Source: Candidatus Cloacimonadota bacterium (lineage in GTDB: Bacteria; Cloacimonadota; Cloacimonadia; Cloacimonadales; Cloacimonadaceae). From it: 19,795 nucleotides of DNA. The notes beneath the pieces were generated by a model. That model ran no database searches, was not told the DNA's origin, and saw only the letters and a program-made list of their open reading frames with translations. The stretch covers positions 1 through 19,795 of the forward strand of contig DAHVPA010000009.1 in NCBI GenBank assembly GCA_027318525.1. The letters are read 5' to 3'. The position numbers and the translations under genes are program-made. Of the stretch, positions 7,846 through 16,350 are shown piece after piece; position 1 is the first letter of the stretch; every line of letters starts with the position of its first letter.

Positions 7846-7861
7846 GACATATTATTATGTC
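7846..7861. promoter_or_regulatory. Inverted repeat upstream of nrdD, possible operator
   Basis: GACATA-TTAT-TATGTC is a perfect 6+6 palindrome with a four-base spacer, 41 bases before the nrdD start. An overlapping pair, TGACA (7841-7845) and TGTCA (7858-7862), extends the symmetry. On the minus strand a candidate promoter is GTGACA and TATTAT with 20 bases between; the -35 would overlap the palindrome. The N4 geometry recalls FNR-type sites, but the bases do not match TTGAT/ATCAA, and I see no good NrdR box. Confidence 0.4.
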
Positions 7862-8042
7862 ACTAACATTGTTTTTAATTAATATGACTCTAATTCTCTT
7901 GTTAGATTAAATTCAGAAAGTTAGCAATCTGTCAAATGAAATCAATCCAAACTGAGATGATTTTTCGTGCGAAATATGCAATTAACAAACTGTCAGTAAA
8001 TTATACTTGCTGATTTTTAGGCATGTAAAAACAATGGTTTTA
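7862..8042. other. Divergent spacer without a gene
   Basis: This AT-rich stretch between nrdD and the secreted repeat protein holds no convincing coding frame. A loose CTAACA (7863-7868) and TGTTAG (7900-7905) pair and two CTGTCA copies (7929-7934, 7990-7995) that match the TGACAG at 7841-7846 in reverse are the only structure noticed. They may be chance. Confidence 0.4.
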
Positions 8043-8070
8043 TTGGAAAGCATATTGCATAGAATATAAT
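8043..8070 (+). promoter_or_regulatory. Promoter for the secreted repeat protein
   Basis: TTGGAA (8043-8048) and TATAAT (8065-8070) are separated by 16 bases. Transcription would begin near 8077, about 13 bases before the GGAGG site of the gene at 8100. The -10 is a perfect match; the -35 matches four of six consensus bases. Confidence 0.55.
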
Positions 8071-8089
8071 AGAGATAAAAATGTAAGAT

Positions 8090-8094
8090 GGAGG
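8090..8094 (+). promoter_or_regulatory. Ribosome binding site deciding the GTG start at 8100
   Basis: GGAGG lies five bases before GTG 8100. An in-frame ATG at 8088 overlaps this site and has no purine-rich site of its own, so GTG is the better start. It also yields a cleaner signal peptide. Confidence 0.7.
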
Positions 8095-8099
8095 TTAAT

Positions 8100-11000
8100 G
8101 TGCCTAAGTACATAATCACTATATTGTTAGTCACCCTGAGCATTTCCTTGGTTGCCTTGGATTGGCAGAATGCAATCCCAATCAGACAGGGTGTAAATAT
8201 CGAATGGTTCAGAACTGGAACTGAGACAGCCGATGGCTGCGCCATTTACGTATGGTCTGATACAAAGCTGGGTGAAAGAGACCTTTATGCCCAGAAAGTG
8301 GATGCCAATGGCAATATGGTATGGGGGCAACCGTTGCTCGTGGATGGAAAAATCGACCGGCAAGAAGACCCTGTAATCACAAAGACTTCCGACGACAATT
8401 TCATCATCGCGTGGATTGATTTCTCAAATGACTTGGATGGGAGTGTATTCGCACAAAAAGTCTCACCAGCTGGCACATTGATGTGGCAAACGGGAGGAGT
8501 ATCAATTTGTTCTTATCCAGGAATTCAGATTTCTCTTAATATCGAACCAGATAATGCCGGCGGTGCTTATATTGTATGGGAAGATTCTCGCAATCCAGGA
8601 AAAGATATCTATGGACAGCACGTTAGCTCTTCCGGAACAATTCTATGGACAGAATTTGGCGGCAACGGAATCCCCATTGCCAACGGCATTGGTGACGAAT
8701 CATATAACACAATGTGGGCAGATGGTTCAGGTGGTCTTATCATAGGCTATGTTTACAATTTATCAGGATTAGAAACCCTTTACGTAAAACGTTTTCTCAG
8801 CAATGGTCAAATGGCTTGGGGACAACCATTGGCGTTAAGTCCGAGTCCTGCAATTCAGAACAAGATCAAGATGTCACCCATTAATAATGACTCCTTTGTT
8901 TTTACCTGGATGGATTTTAGGCTTGTTCATCCTGATATTTATGCACAAAGAGTTGACAACAGTGGCAATAAACTATGGTCAGAACCTTTTATAGTGTATT
9001 CTGACAGCACAGCGGCAGTTCCAGCCCTTCAGGAAAATCCCAGAATCGTTGAAACCTCAGACAATGGTGTTATTATTATCTGGGAAGATAAACGAAACGA
9101 AGGCGATGAACCAGACCTGTATGCTCAAAAACTGTCTCTGACAGGACAAAAACTATGGAATCCGGATGGTTTGCCATTGGCAATGGCTCCATTTGGACAA
9201 AAAGCTCCCCGCATGGCTTCCGACGGTAATGGCGGATGCTATGTAGTTTGGGATGATGCCAGAAATGGTAACGCTCCCAATATTGATGTCTATGCTCAAC
9301 ATTTGTCATCAACCGGAGCAGCACTTTGGACAGCTAATGGATTAGGAATATGCACGTCACCAAATGAACAATCAAGCTCACTAGTCAAAGTTGCTTCCAA
9401 TCACATTTTTGTTAATTGGATGGATTTTCGCAATGGCTCATTGGGTATATATTACCAAGTTCTGAATACAAGCGGAACAGCTCAGTTAACAGAAAATGGC
9501 GTTCAAGTATTTTGGGGACTGAGTGGTGATGCCACCCTAAAACAAATTATCCATTTGCCCAGACAGAATGATACTGTAGTAATCTGGCAGGATACACGCT
9601 ATTCCAATCTTGGATATCAGATTTTCTTCCAGGCAATTAATCCAGATTCAAGTGGAACTCAGGATTTTGAAGAAAACGGTCGTTCAGTTACAGTCTTGAC
9701 AGGTAATGATCAGAACAATCCATCTGCAGTAGTGTTACCTGATGATAAAATTGCTATTGTTTGGGAAGAAAAACGCGCCAATAACCCGAAAATATATGCC
9801 CAGCTTATAGATGCCAACGGAAACAGATTATGGGGTGACATGGGTATGGAGCTGACCGATAGCAATCCCCTTCGTCAGAAAGATCCCAAAATCTCTTATC
9901 TGGATGGTTCTCTTTATATCGGCTGGTCTAATCTGGATGACGTTGCAACCCCTTCAGGAACTGTCCAGCTTTTCCATATCTGGGGACAGAGGATTAGCGG
10001 CAATACCAAGATGTGGGGTCCCAATGGTTATCAGATTTCCGAAATTCCTACCGCTGACCCACTCTTTGAATGTCAGATGGAAACGCTAGTGGGCAGATAT
10101 TATGTATGGACAAGAACGAGCGTCAATCCTGATAATTTCGGTGCTCTAAATGTATGGGCTAAACTTATGACTGAAGGGGGTCAAACAGCAACAGGTTGGT
10201 CACCTTATGGTGTATGTACCTCTGATTATACTGGATGGGATCTTAACCAGTATCTCCCTAAAGCTGTTGAAACAACAGCCGGTCTATTTGTCAGCTGGCT
10301 CGATTTCAGAACTGATTTTCAAAAAACTCTTTATGGTCAGATGATTTCTCCCTCGGGACAGATATTATGGAATACATCAGGTGTAGCTCTCAACGACAAC
10401 AATCGTGAGCAGGATGAAATCTCCGTCCTTGGTGGACAGGATGTAACCTTTGTCTGGAAGGAAGCTGTCTCAGGCTCAAACCAGGATATCCAGATTCAAA
10501 GATTTACGAATTCTGGCTTGAGTCAGTTCACTGATGATGGTTATTATATTGTTCAAAGAGACACGACCCAGTCATCACCAAATCTGGCAAGATTCGCTGA
10601 CCAGTGGATGCTGGTTGCCTGGGAAGATTATGTTGTTGAAGATGCTGATCTTTATATGAAAGAAGTTCGTCCAGACGGTAGCTTATACTATACGACACCA
10701 GATAGTCCGGGAACTCTATTATGCAATGCCCTCAAGGTTCAGCAATATCCACTGATAGCCACTCTTAACAATCTGGATCCCAATCATGCTATCATAGTCT
10801 GGTCTGATGGTCGCTCCAGCGGTAAGGAAGCAATCTATGGTCTCTATGCTCAAAAAATTCGTCATACCCCTGTCCCTAACAGTGATGAATCCAACCTTGC
10901 CATTCCTCTATTCAATTTGAGGCAAAATTATCCTAATCCTTTCAACCCTGAGACTAAAATCAGCTTCTCAGTTTCCAAAAATCTGGAACAGGCTGAACTT

Positions 11001-11186
11001 GCTATATATAACCTCAAGGGGCAAAAGGTAAAGACTCTGCACAAAGGTGCAACTCAGAAAGGCAACTACAGTTATGTCTGGAATGGAACTGATGCCAATG
11101 GTAGCAATGTAGGCTCGGGAGTCTATTTTTACAAACTAGATGCCAAAGAACATAGTCAGACCAAAAAAATGATACTGATGAAGTAA
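8100..11186 (+). CDS. Secreted beta-propeller-like repeat protein with C-terminal FlgD-like Ig/sorting domain
   Basis: With a GTG start the protein has 1028 residues. A signal peptide (MPKYIITILLVTLSISLVALD) is followed by 16 repeats of about 57 residues, from W52 to W901. Each repeat opens with a hydrophobic strand and a W-(E/M/S)-D-x-R-type turn, then (D/L)-IYAQ, then S-x-G-x-x-(L/M)-W. Repeat 4 has Y in place of the Trp, and repeats 11-15 are the most divergent. Such W-x-D-x-R units resemble blades of one or two beta-propellers. From about residue 938 the end, NYPNPFNPETKISF...LAIYNLKGQKVKTL...GVYFYK, is a FlgD-like Ig domain of the type used as a sorting tail in FCB bacteria. It is likely exported to the surface or medium. 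Its ligand is unknown. It is monocistronic, with its own promoter and terminator. No catalytic motif was recognised. Confidence 0.88.
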   Translation: MPKYIITILLVTLSISLVALDWQNAIPIRQGVNIEWFRTGTETADGCAIYVWSDTKLGERDLYAQKVDANGNMVWGQPLLVDGKIDRQEDPVITKTSDDNFIIAWIDFSNDLDGSVFAQKVSPAGTLMWQTGGVSICSYPGIQISLNIEPDNAGGAYIVWEDSRNPGKDIYGQHVSSSGTILWTEFGGNGIPIANGIGDESYNTMWADGSGGLIIGYVYNLSGLETLYVKRFLSNGQMAWGQPLALSPSPAIQNKIKMSPINNDSFVFTWMDFRLVHPDIYAQRVDNSGNKLWSEPFIVYSDSTAAVPALQENPRIVETSDNGVIIIWEDKRNEGDEPDLYAQKLSLTGQKLWNPDGLPLAMAPFGQKAPRMASDGNGGCYVVWDDARNGNAPNIDVYAQHLSSTGAALWTANGLGICTSPNEQSSSLVKVASNHIFVNWMDFRNGSLGIYYQVLNTSGTAQLTENGVQVFWGLSGDATLKQIIHLPRQNDTVVIWQDTRYSNLGYQIFFQAINPDSSGTQDFEENGRSVTVLTGNDQNNPSAVVLPDDKIAIVWEEKRANNPKIYAQLIDANGNRLWGDMGMELTDSNPLRQKDPKISYLDGSLYIGWSNLDDVATPSGTVQLFHIWGQRISGNTKMWGPNGYQISEIPTADPLFECQMETLVGRYYVWTRTSVNPDNFGALNVWAKLMTEGGQTATGWSPYGVCTSDYTGWDLNQYLPKAVETTAGLFVSWLDFRTDFQKTLYGQMISPSGQILWNTSGVALNDNNREQDEISVLGGQDVTFVWKEAVSGSNQDIQIQRFTNSGLSQFTDDGYYIVQRDTTQSSPNLARFADQWMLVAWEDYVVEDADLYMKEVRPDGSLYYTTPDSPGTLLCNALKVQQYPLIATLNNLDPNHAIIVWSDGRSSGKEAIYGLYAQKIRHTPVPNSDESNLAIPLFNLRQNYPNPFNPETKISFSVSKNLEQAELAIYNLKGQKVKTLHKGATQKGNYSYVWNGTDANGSNVGSGVYFYKLDAKEHSQTKKMILMK

Positions 11187-11207
11187 TCCAAACTGCAAGA
11201 CAAAAAT

Positions 11208-11239
11208 AACGGGAGCCAATTATCAGGCTCCCGTTTCTT
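11208..11239. terminator. Convergent bidirectional terminator
   Basis: AACGGGAGCC (11208-11217) and GGCTCCCGTT (11226-11235) form a perfect 10-bp stem with an eight-base loop. The plus strand continues TTTCTTATT; on the minus strand the stem is followed by ATTTTTG. It ends the secreted-protein transcript from the left and can also stop the ABC-ATPase operon from the right. Confidence 0.87.
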
Positions 11240-11342
11240 ATTCCTATAATTCTGCTTAATACCACTGCAACATATCAGTAACTAATAACTCTTAGATTAC
11301 CGCTCAATTGGCTTTATCTGAGCCTTATGTGATATTGATGTG

Positions 11343-12101
11343 TTAACTGAAATTTAAGGATGCTTTGTTATATTCAGGAAAGAAGCTGGTGTAAAACTCA
11401 TGTAGAGATGTATCTTTATGATTTGTTAAATCATCTTTATTCCCGGCAAAAAGTATCTGCCCGTTATCCATAATGACGATAAATTCACCCATCGCCTGAA
11501 TGCAAAACGGGTCGTGAGTAATGGTCAGTGGGATAATCTGCTTTTCTTTAACTACGAGTTTGAGAAAACTTAAGACTTCGTCTGCAGTAATTGGATCCAA
11601 GCCTGTGGTGGGTTCATCCAGAATCAGATAACGCGGTTGAGTAATCAGAGCTCTCGCCAGTCCTATCCTCTTGCGCATACCTCCGCTTAACTCAGATGGA
11701 AACAACTCAGATGTATGCTGCAGACCGACAAATTCCAATACTTCCTGCACCAGACTACGTATTTCCTGGGCAGTTTTTTCCCTCCGCTCAAACAAAGGTA
11801 TCGATACATTCTGATAGACAGTAAAGGAATCCAACAAAGCAGCATTTTGAAACAGCATGGCAATTTTATCATATACCATGCTCCGTTTTGCATAGTGTCC
11901 TGACAGAGCTTCATCGCCGTCTATCCTGATCGTGCCAGAGGTTGGTTTATGCAAGCCTATTATGCATTTCATCAGCATGGTTTTACCACAACCGCTTTTT
12001 CCCAATACTGCTGTCATCGTATTATCTGGAATAACCAGATTGATATCTTTCAGGATAGTCTTTCTGTTTATTCTTAAAGATAGATCAGTTATTTCAATCA
12101 T
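11343..12101 (-). CDS. MlaF-like ABC transporter ATPase without a linked permease
   Basis: This 252-residue ATPase has all core motifs: Walker A GKSGCGKT (34-41), Q-loop Q85, signature LSGGM (138-142), Walker B with LILDEPTTGLDP (about 159-170, catalytic E163) and switch H196. The LSGGMRKRIGLARAL signature is typical of MlaF/Ttg2A ATPases, which power MCE-protein lipid transport between the membranes. No MlaE permease, MCE protein or other partner is in the window, so the transported substrate is inferred only from family similarity. It is the last gene of the pgpH-ybeY-corC-vanZ run and overlaps the VanZ-like gene by eight bases (ATGATTGA), which suggests coupling. A generic ABC ATPase for another exporter cannot be excluded. 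Confidence 0.8.
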   Translation of the reverse strand: MIEITDLSLRINRKTILKDINLVIPDNTMTAVLGKSGCGKTMLMKCIIGLHKPTSGTIRIDGDEALSGHYAKRSMVYDKIAMLFQNAALLDSFTVYQNVSIPLFERREKTAQEIRSLVQEVLEFVGLQHTSELFPSELSGGMRKRIGLARALITQPRYLILDEPTTGLDPITADEVLSFLKLVVKEKQIIPLTITHDPFCIQAMGEFIVIMDNGQILFAGNKDDLTNHKDTSLHEFYTSFFPEYNKASLNFS

Positions 12102-12462
12102 TACTTTTAATCTTTTTTTTCAAAATCAGGTATCCCAGATAAATTCCTGTCAAATTAGCTGACAAATCCAAGAGTGATACCGATCTATTGGGAATGAATG
12201 TCTGATGTGCTTCATCCAAAGAAGCTAATACACACAAACCCAAAAACAGTTCCGGTTTTTTCAGTTTTGACAGATTCCCTTTATAATAATTGGTCCACAA
12301 GAGGAAACTTAATACAAAATATACTGATATATGAGAAACTTTATCCAGATTGAAGCTATCCAGCTCTGGGAGGCTGTTGCCAGGTATGGAAGAAATTGTC
12401 CAAATAGCCATGAACCACATTACAAGTAGAGCTAATAGATGTTTCTTACTAAGTTTCAGCAT
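12094..12462 (-). CDS. VanZ-like family membrane protein
   Basis: This 122-residue protein has three to four hydrophobic segments and the conserved polar positions of the VanZ-like family: DKVSHISVY (40-48), DEAHQ (83-87), PNR (91-93), then D99 and N103 in LLDLSANLTG. VanZ itself gives low-level teicoplanin resistance, but most relatives, including short ones like this, have no known function, so no resistance role should be assumed. The start at ATG 12462 lacks a visible Shine-Dalgarno site; it follows the CBS-protein stop by 15 bases, so initiation may depend on coupling. It is fused into the same operon as the ABC ATPase downstream. Confidence 0.82.
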   Translation of the reverse strand: MLKLSKKHLLALLVMWFMAIWTISSIPGNSLPELDSFNLDKVSHISVYFVLSFLLWTNYYKGNLSKLKKPELFLGLCVLASLDEAHQTFIPNRSVSLLDLSANLTGIYLGYLILKKKIKSND

Positions 12463-12477
12463 GATAAAAGGTTATAC

Positions 12478-13761
12478 TTAGGAATCGGATCTCTGTTCTT
12501 CTTCGGAAGACCTGATTTTGTGTATCCTGACCTTGTTTATTCTCTGTCTGCTGCTGTCTTCAATTATAAACTCCACCTTATCTTCATATACAAATTTCTC
12601 TTGGACTTTTGGGATATGGTTAAAGGCTTCCAATAGGAAATCAGCAAGGTTGTCATATTTTTCAGGATCAATTACTGTAAAAAGCTCAGTATTTAGTTCT
12701 CTGATGCCATACATACCATTTACAATCAGGGTATCATCATCGATTCTTTCCAAAGCAGGGACTTCGTCAACATCATACTCATCCTGAATATCTCCCACCA
12801 GTTCTTCCATAATGTCTTCCAAGGTGATGATACCACTGGTTCCGCCATATTCATCAACCACAATTGCAATTTGAGTCTTCTTACTTTTAAATTGGTTTAG
12901 CAATGACTGTATCTTCATGTTTTCAGTCACGAACCAAGCTGGACGCATTAGTTCTGAAATAGAAGAAGACTGTGGATGTAATAGAATATCTTTGGCATAG
13001 ACAACGCCAATTATATCATCTATCGTTCCGCGGAAGACAGGTATTCTGGAATAGCCTGATTCTCTGATTGTCTCTTTTAAATCATCGAGACTCTCAGATT
13101 CCTCAATGGCTGTGATATGCACACGCGGAACAATGATTTCTCTGATTTCAGCTTTGGGAAGTCTGAACAATCCGGCTAAAATTTTCTTCTCGTGGTCTTC
13201 CAGATTGTGCACTGCATTCTGGGAATGGATAAGGGTCTGAAATTCTTCAGCCGTAATTTCTTCTTCCGGAGCAAGGTTCTTACGAACCGATACCGCATTA
13301 CTCAGCAGCTCCAACAGCTTCAAGATTGGGTAAAATACAAACTCCATTACTCTTAAAGGAGCTGTCACAATTCTGGCAATATGCGATGCTTTTGCCCAGG
13401 CAACCAGTTTGGGCACAATCTCACCTAACAATAGTATAAGAATTGTGGTTACGATAACCTGAATTGAAACAATAGCAGATTCCGATATGGACCAATTCAA
13501 GTGTTGTTTTAAATAAAGTGAATAGATGGTTGCAAAAGACGATATTGAGATATTAACAAGCGTATTTCCCAGCAGGATTGTTATCAGCAGCAGCCTTGGT
13601 TTAGAAAGCAGTTTTAGAATGCGTTTATCGCTTTTTCTATCCGAACTCTCCAATTTCTTTTGTTGCAGCTTGCTCAGAGAAAAGAGAGAGGTTTCAGAAG
13701 CTGAAAAGAACGCTGAAGCAATTAAAAAAAGAACTATCCAGTAGATGGCATTACTATCCAT
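12478..13761 (-). CDS. CNNM/CorC (hemolysin C)-family transporter-like protein with CBS pair
   Basis: The 427 residues show three parts. First, a CNNM-type (DUF21) membrane domain, about 1-160, with SAFFSASETSLFSLS near the start and GEIVPK at 113-118. Second, a tandem CBS pair, about 213-325, ending in the hallmark VVDEYGGTSGIITLEDIMEE (301-320). Third, a small CorC_HlyC domain at about 340-417. Members such as CorB/CorC/MpfA are linked to magnesium or cobalt export; the old hemolysin name is misleading. The gene starts at ATG 13761, four bases after the ybeY stop, with a weak AAGGA rather far away. Placement of a CorC-type gene after ybeY is common in bacteria. The ion is not shown by the sequence. 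Confidence 0.9.
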   Translation of the reverse strand: MDSNAIYWIVLFLIASAFFSASETSLFSLSKLQQKKLESSDRKSDKRILKLLSKPRLLLITILLGNTLVNISISSFATIYSLYLKQHLNWSISESAIVSIQVIVTTILILLLGEIVPKLVAWAKASHIARIVTAPLRVMEFVFYPILKLLELLSNAVSVRKNLAPEEEITAEEFQTLIHSQNAVHNLEDHEKKILAGLFRLPKAEIREIIVPRVHITAIEESESLDDLKETIRESGYSRIPVFRGTIDDIIGVVYAKDILLHPQSSSISELMRPAWFVTENMKIQSLLNQFKSKKTQIAIVVDEYGGTSGIITLEDIMEELVGDIQDEYDVDEVPALERIDDDTLIVNGMYGIRELNTELFTVIDPEKYDNLADFLLEAFNHIPKVQEKFVYEDKVEFIIEDSSRQRINKVRIHKIRSSEEEQRSDS

Positions 13762-13765
13762 AAAT

Positions 13766-14221
13766 TCATACTGTCCTTATCTTTGCAATGATTTTGTTTT
13801 CCAGTTCACGCATTTTTATTTGCTGTGAACTGCTCAAATGGTCGAAACCAAGCAGATGCAATAAACCATGCACAAGGACAGGTATAATCTCCTTATTTAT
13901 ATCAGTAGAATTTGATTGGCTCAGAATATAATTTATGTCAACAAGAATTTCACCCAGATAAATGCTGCCTGATTCGTCTTCTCTAAAAATTCCTGATTCT
14001 CTGTCGGCAGGAAAGCTCAGTACGTCAGTGGTTGCATCAGTTCCACGATATCTGAGATTAAGGCTACGCATCTGGTCGGCTGAGCAGACAACCAAACTGG
14101 CATAACAATTGGAGCTAAGCCCCATCTGTTCCCTGAAAGTCGCAATTATTTCTTCCAAGAGCTGACTATCCAGGCTGTCTGCGGGACCGCTTATCAACCA
14201 TCCGGAATTAAATTCTGTCAT
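13766..14221 (-). CDS. ybeY: Endoribonuclease YbeY
   Basis: YbeY is a zinc-dependent single-strand RNase involved in 16S rRNA 3'-end maturation and ribosome quality control. The 151-residue protein has the invariant H118-G-L-L-H122-L-L-G-F-D-H128 zinc motif and the family segment LNLRYRGTDATTDVLSFP (54-71), followed by YLGEI. The length is usual for the family (150-160). The start at ATG 14221 overlaps the end of the pgpH-like gene by 14 bases, so the pair is probably coupled. YbeY next to a PgpH-type HD protein and a CorC-type protein is a widespread gene order (often also with phoH and era, which are not seen here). Confidence 0.95.
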   Translation of the reverse strand: MTEFNSGWLISGPADSLDSQLLEEIIATFREQMGLSSNCYASLVVCSADQMRSLNLRYRGTDATTDVLSFPADRESGIFREDESGSIYLGEILVDINYILSQSNSTDINKEIIPVLVHGLLHLLGFDHLSSSQQIKMRELENKIIAKIRTV

Positions 14222-16316
14222 CTTCTATTTGCTCGGGATATTGTTGCCTTTTGCGGTAGATGCTTTCCAGGATAGGTACCATGCTTTCTTTGGCTAAGTT
14301 TATTTCTTTCAAAGATATGGGTGATTCATCGAATTGACCTTCTTTGATCAACCTAAAGATTGTATCATTGAGAATCTTTCTGATATCTTCAGGATTTATC
14401 TCATTCCAAGATTTAGTGGTCGATTCAACAATGTCTGCAATCATGACCAATACAGCTTCTTTGGAATTGGGTTTTGGACCTCCATATTTAAAGGATTCCA
14501 GGTCTATTGCAGCACCGCTTTTTTCTGCTTTATCCAGAAAATACCTGATGTAACCGGTTCCGTGATGTTGTAGTATGATGTCTCTGACCTGTACGGGTAA
14601 ATGATATTTTTCGGCTAATGATATACCAAGAGGGATATGATTTTTTATTCCTGAAGCACTATCGGCAGCCTCAATTTTATCGTGTATATCAGCAGAAGCT
14701 GGATTGTTTTCCGTAAAAAATTCCGGATTGGTAATTTTACCTATGTCGTGATAATAGCTTCCGACTCTTGCCAGCAAAGCATTCGCACCGATAGCCTCTG
14801 CTGCTCTTTCAGCCAGATTCCCTACAACCAGGCTATGATAATAAGTCCCGATAGCCTCCAAAGCAAGTTTCTTGAGCAGGGGATGATTAAAGTCCAGCAG
14901 GGTCAGCAGTTCCTGTCGGGTTGCTAAATTCCATTTCTTCTCAATATATGGTATGCAAAGCACGAGGATAATAATTGACATCGAAGCTGCTGAGAATGCA
15001 TATCCTATCTTCTGCAAAGTATGTCTGAGGGACAAATCTTGAACTACTGATATTAAAGCTGTAAACAAACAGGATAGGATTACAAGAGTTATCCAGATTA
15101 TCAGGTAATGGTGTTTTTCTTTCATCTTCCCTATCAGCAGAATTACTCCGGTTGATGAAATCACAAATACCAGGATGGGCAAAACATCGTGCATTTGAAA
15201 TAATGCGATTCCTGCAAAGCATAGTATATTGTAAAATAAAGCAAAAGGTGCGTCAATCAAGATCGCCATGGCAATGGGAATTGAGCTGAAAGGCACAATC
15301 AAGGTCTGAGCTTCACCCAACCTGTTGCCCAGCAAAGACAATATTGCAGCAAGTATCAAACCAGAAACTAATGGGAAAAAATGATATTTTTTATTTAATA
15401 AATCCGGATAAAATACTGAGCATTGCCAATACAACAGTAAACCCAATAACAGAAAATAAACAAAACAGCTGATGTCTTTTGCTGCTTCGTTCCATAGCGT
15501 CCTTGGTTCCATATTGCTCTTACCGGCTTCAAGCATTGAATTTATACGGTTTATGTCCTGTTCTGTCAAGCGCGTGTTTTTTCTGACTATAATCTCATTT
15601 TTGATTATTCTGTCTTCAATTTTGGGCAGTTTGGAATACTCTGATTCGATATTAATTGCACTTATTCTAGCATCGTAAATAACATTGGGCTTGAGTAAAA
15701 TCGGTAAAACACTTTCAAGGGTAAGTCTAGCTAAAGTATTATCTGTTTTTGATAAAACTCTTTCTGTCGCTTGTCGGATGGAAATCATTTCTGAGGTTCG
15801 GACAATCCTAACCTTGTTCCCGGTATGAAGATAAATCGAGTCAGAGCTGATGCCGGCATACAAACCACGGGTATATAATACTGTCAGTTCACTTTGCAGT
15901 AACTCATGTATATATCTGGCGTTCATCGGTTTTGATAAATAAAGCAATACTCTGGTATTGCCTTGAACTTTATACTGCTTCATGGCTTTTGCGACTAAAG
16001 ATGTGTCCGTTGTCATCTGATTAATAGCTAAAGGCAGGAAAATTTCATCCAATGTTTTAAAAGCATTGAACTGAGTCTCATCTGAAAACCTGTAGGCAGG
16101 TTTGATTTGAGGAGTAAGCTCTCTTTTTTCAGCTTCAATCTGCTGCTTTGATTTCTTTACCTCAAAGTCATAGGGAGCGATTACATCTTCTTCTGCAACC
16201 TGTCCCACCTTGTAGTTTTTACGGGTATTTGTTGTTTCAGGAGGTATCAGGAAGTTTTGCAGAGCTGTTACTGCAAAAGCAAGTATCAGGCAATAATAAA
16301 CATAGTTTTTAGCCAT
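14208..16316 (-). CDS. pgpH: 7TM-HD cyclic di-AMP phosphodiesterase, PgpH-like
   Basis: The 702-residue protein starts with one membrane anchor (about 5-23), followed by an extracytoplasmic 7TMR-HDED-type domain to about 280. Next come about seven membrane helices (280-460) and a C-terminal HD hydrolase. Metal-binding HD residues are visible: H494, H523-D524 (YYHDIGK), H560, H584-H585 (QHHGTGY) and D628. In Listeria and other Firmicutes, PgpH degrades c-di-AMP to pApA and so affects osmolyte and cell-wall control; the same role here is inferred from the shared architecture. No diadenylate cyclase is in the window. The start is ATG 16316, without a clear ribosome site. It heads a five-gene minus-strand run. 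See the promoter-like element at 16351-16382. Confidence 0.9.
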   Translation of the reverse strand: MAKNYVYYCLILAFAVTALQNFLIPPETTNTRKNYKVGQVAEEDVIAPYDFEVKKSKQQIEAEKRELTPQIKPAYRFSDETQFNAFKTLDEIFLPLAINQMTTDTSLVAKAMKQYKVQGNTRVLLYLSKPMNARYIHELLQSELTVLYTRGLYAGISSDSIYLHTGNKVRIVRTSEMISIRQATERVLSKTDNTLARLTLESVLPILLKPNVIYDARISAINIESEYSKLPKIEDRIIKNEIIVRKNTRLTEQDINRINSMLEAGKSNMEPRTLWNEAAKDISCFVYFLLLGLLLYWQCSVFYPDLLNKKYHFFPLVSGLILAAILSLLGNRLGEAQTLIVPFSSIPIAMAILIDAPFALFYNILCFAGIALFQMHDVLPILVFVISSTGVILLIGKMKEKHHYLIIWITLVILSCLFTALISVVQDLSLRHTLQKIGYAFSAASMSIIILVLCIPYIEKKWNLATRQELLTLLDFNHPLLKKLALEAIGTYYHSLVVGNLAERAAEAIGANALLARVGSYYHDIGKITNPEFFTENNPASADIHDKIEAADSASGIKNHIPLGISLAEKYHLPVQVRDIILQHHGTGYIRYFLDKAEKSGAAIDLESFKYGGPKPNSKEAVLVMIADIVESTTKSWNEINPEDIRKILNDTIFRLIKEGQFDESPISLKEINLAKESMVPILESIYRKRQQYPEQIEDDRI

Positions 16317-16350
16317 ATAGGCAATTCAGCATTCTAACACTATCTGTCAA

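Noticed and set aside
7805..8087. NrdR box or FNR site upstream of nrdD
   Set aside because: No sequence close to the NrdR consensus or to TTGAT-N4-ATCAA was found; only the GACATA/TATGTC palindrome is present.
7982..8245. Minus-strand 87-codon frame before and into the secreted-protein gene
   Set aside because: It lies antisense to the signal peptide region and the promoter, with no ribosome site or recognisable product.
12094..12462. Glycopeptide resistance role for the VanZ-like gene
   Set aside because: No other van gene is present, and most short VanZ-like proteins sit in housekeeping contexts with unknown function.
12478..13761. Hemolysin function for the CBS protein
   Set aside because: The domain order is that of CNNM/CorC ion-transport proteins; the hemolysin label is historical.
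16345..16350. Perfect TTGACA on the minus strand before pgpH as a -35 box
   Set aside because: No -10 lies at 16-19 bases; TAGAAT is only eight bases away. It sits just downstream of the better TATAAC box.
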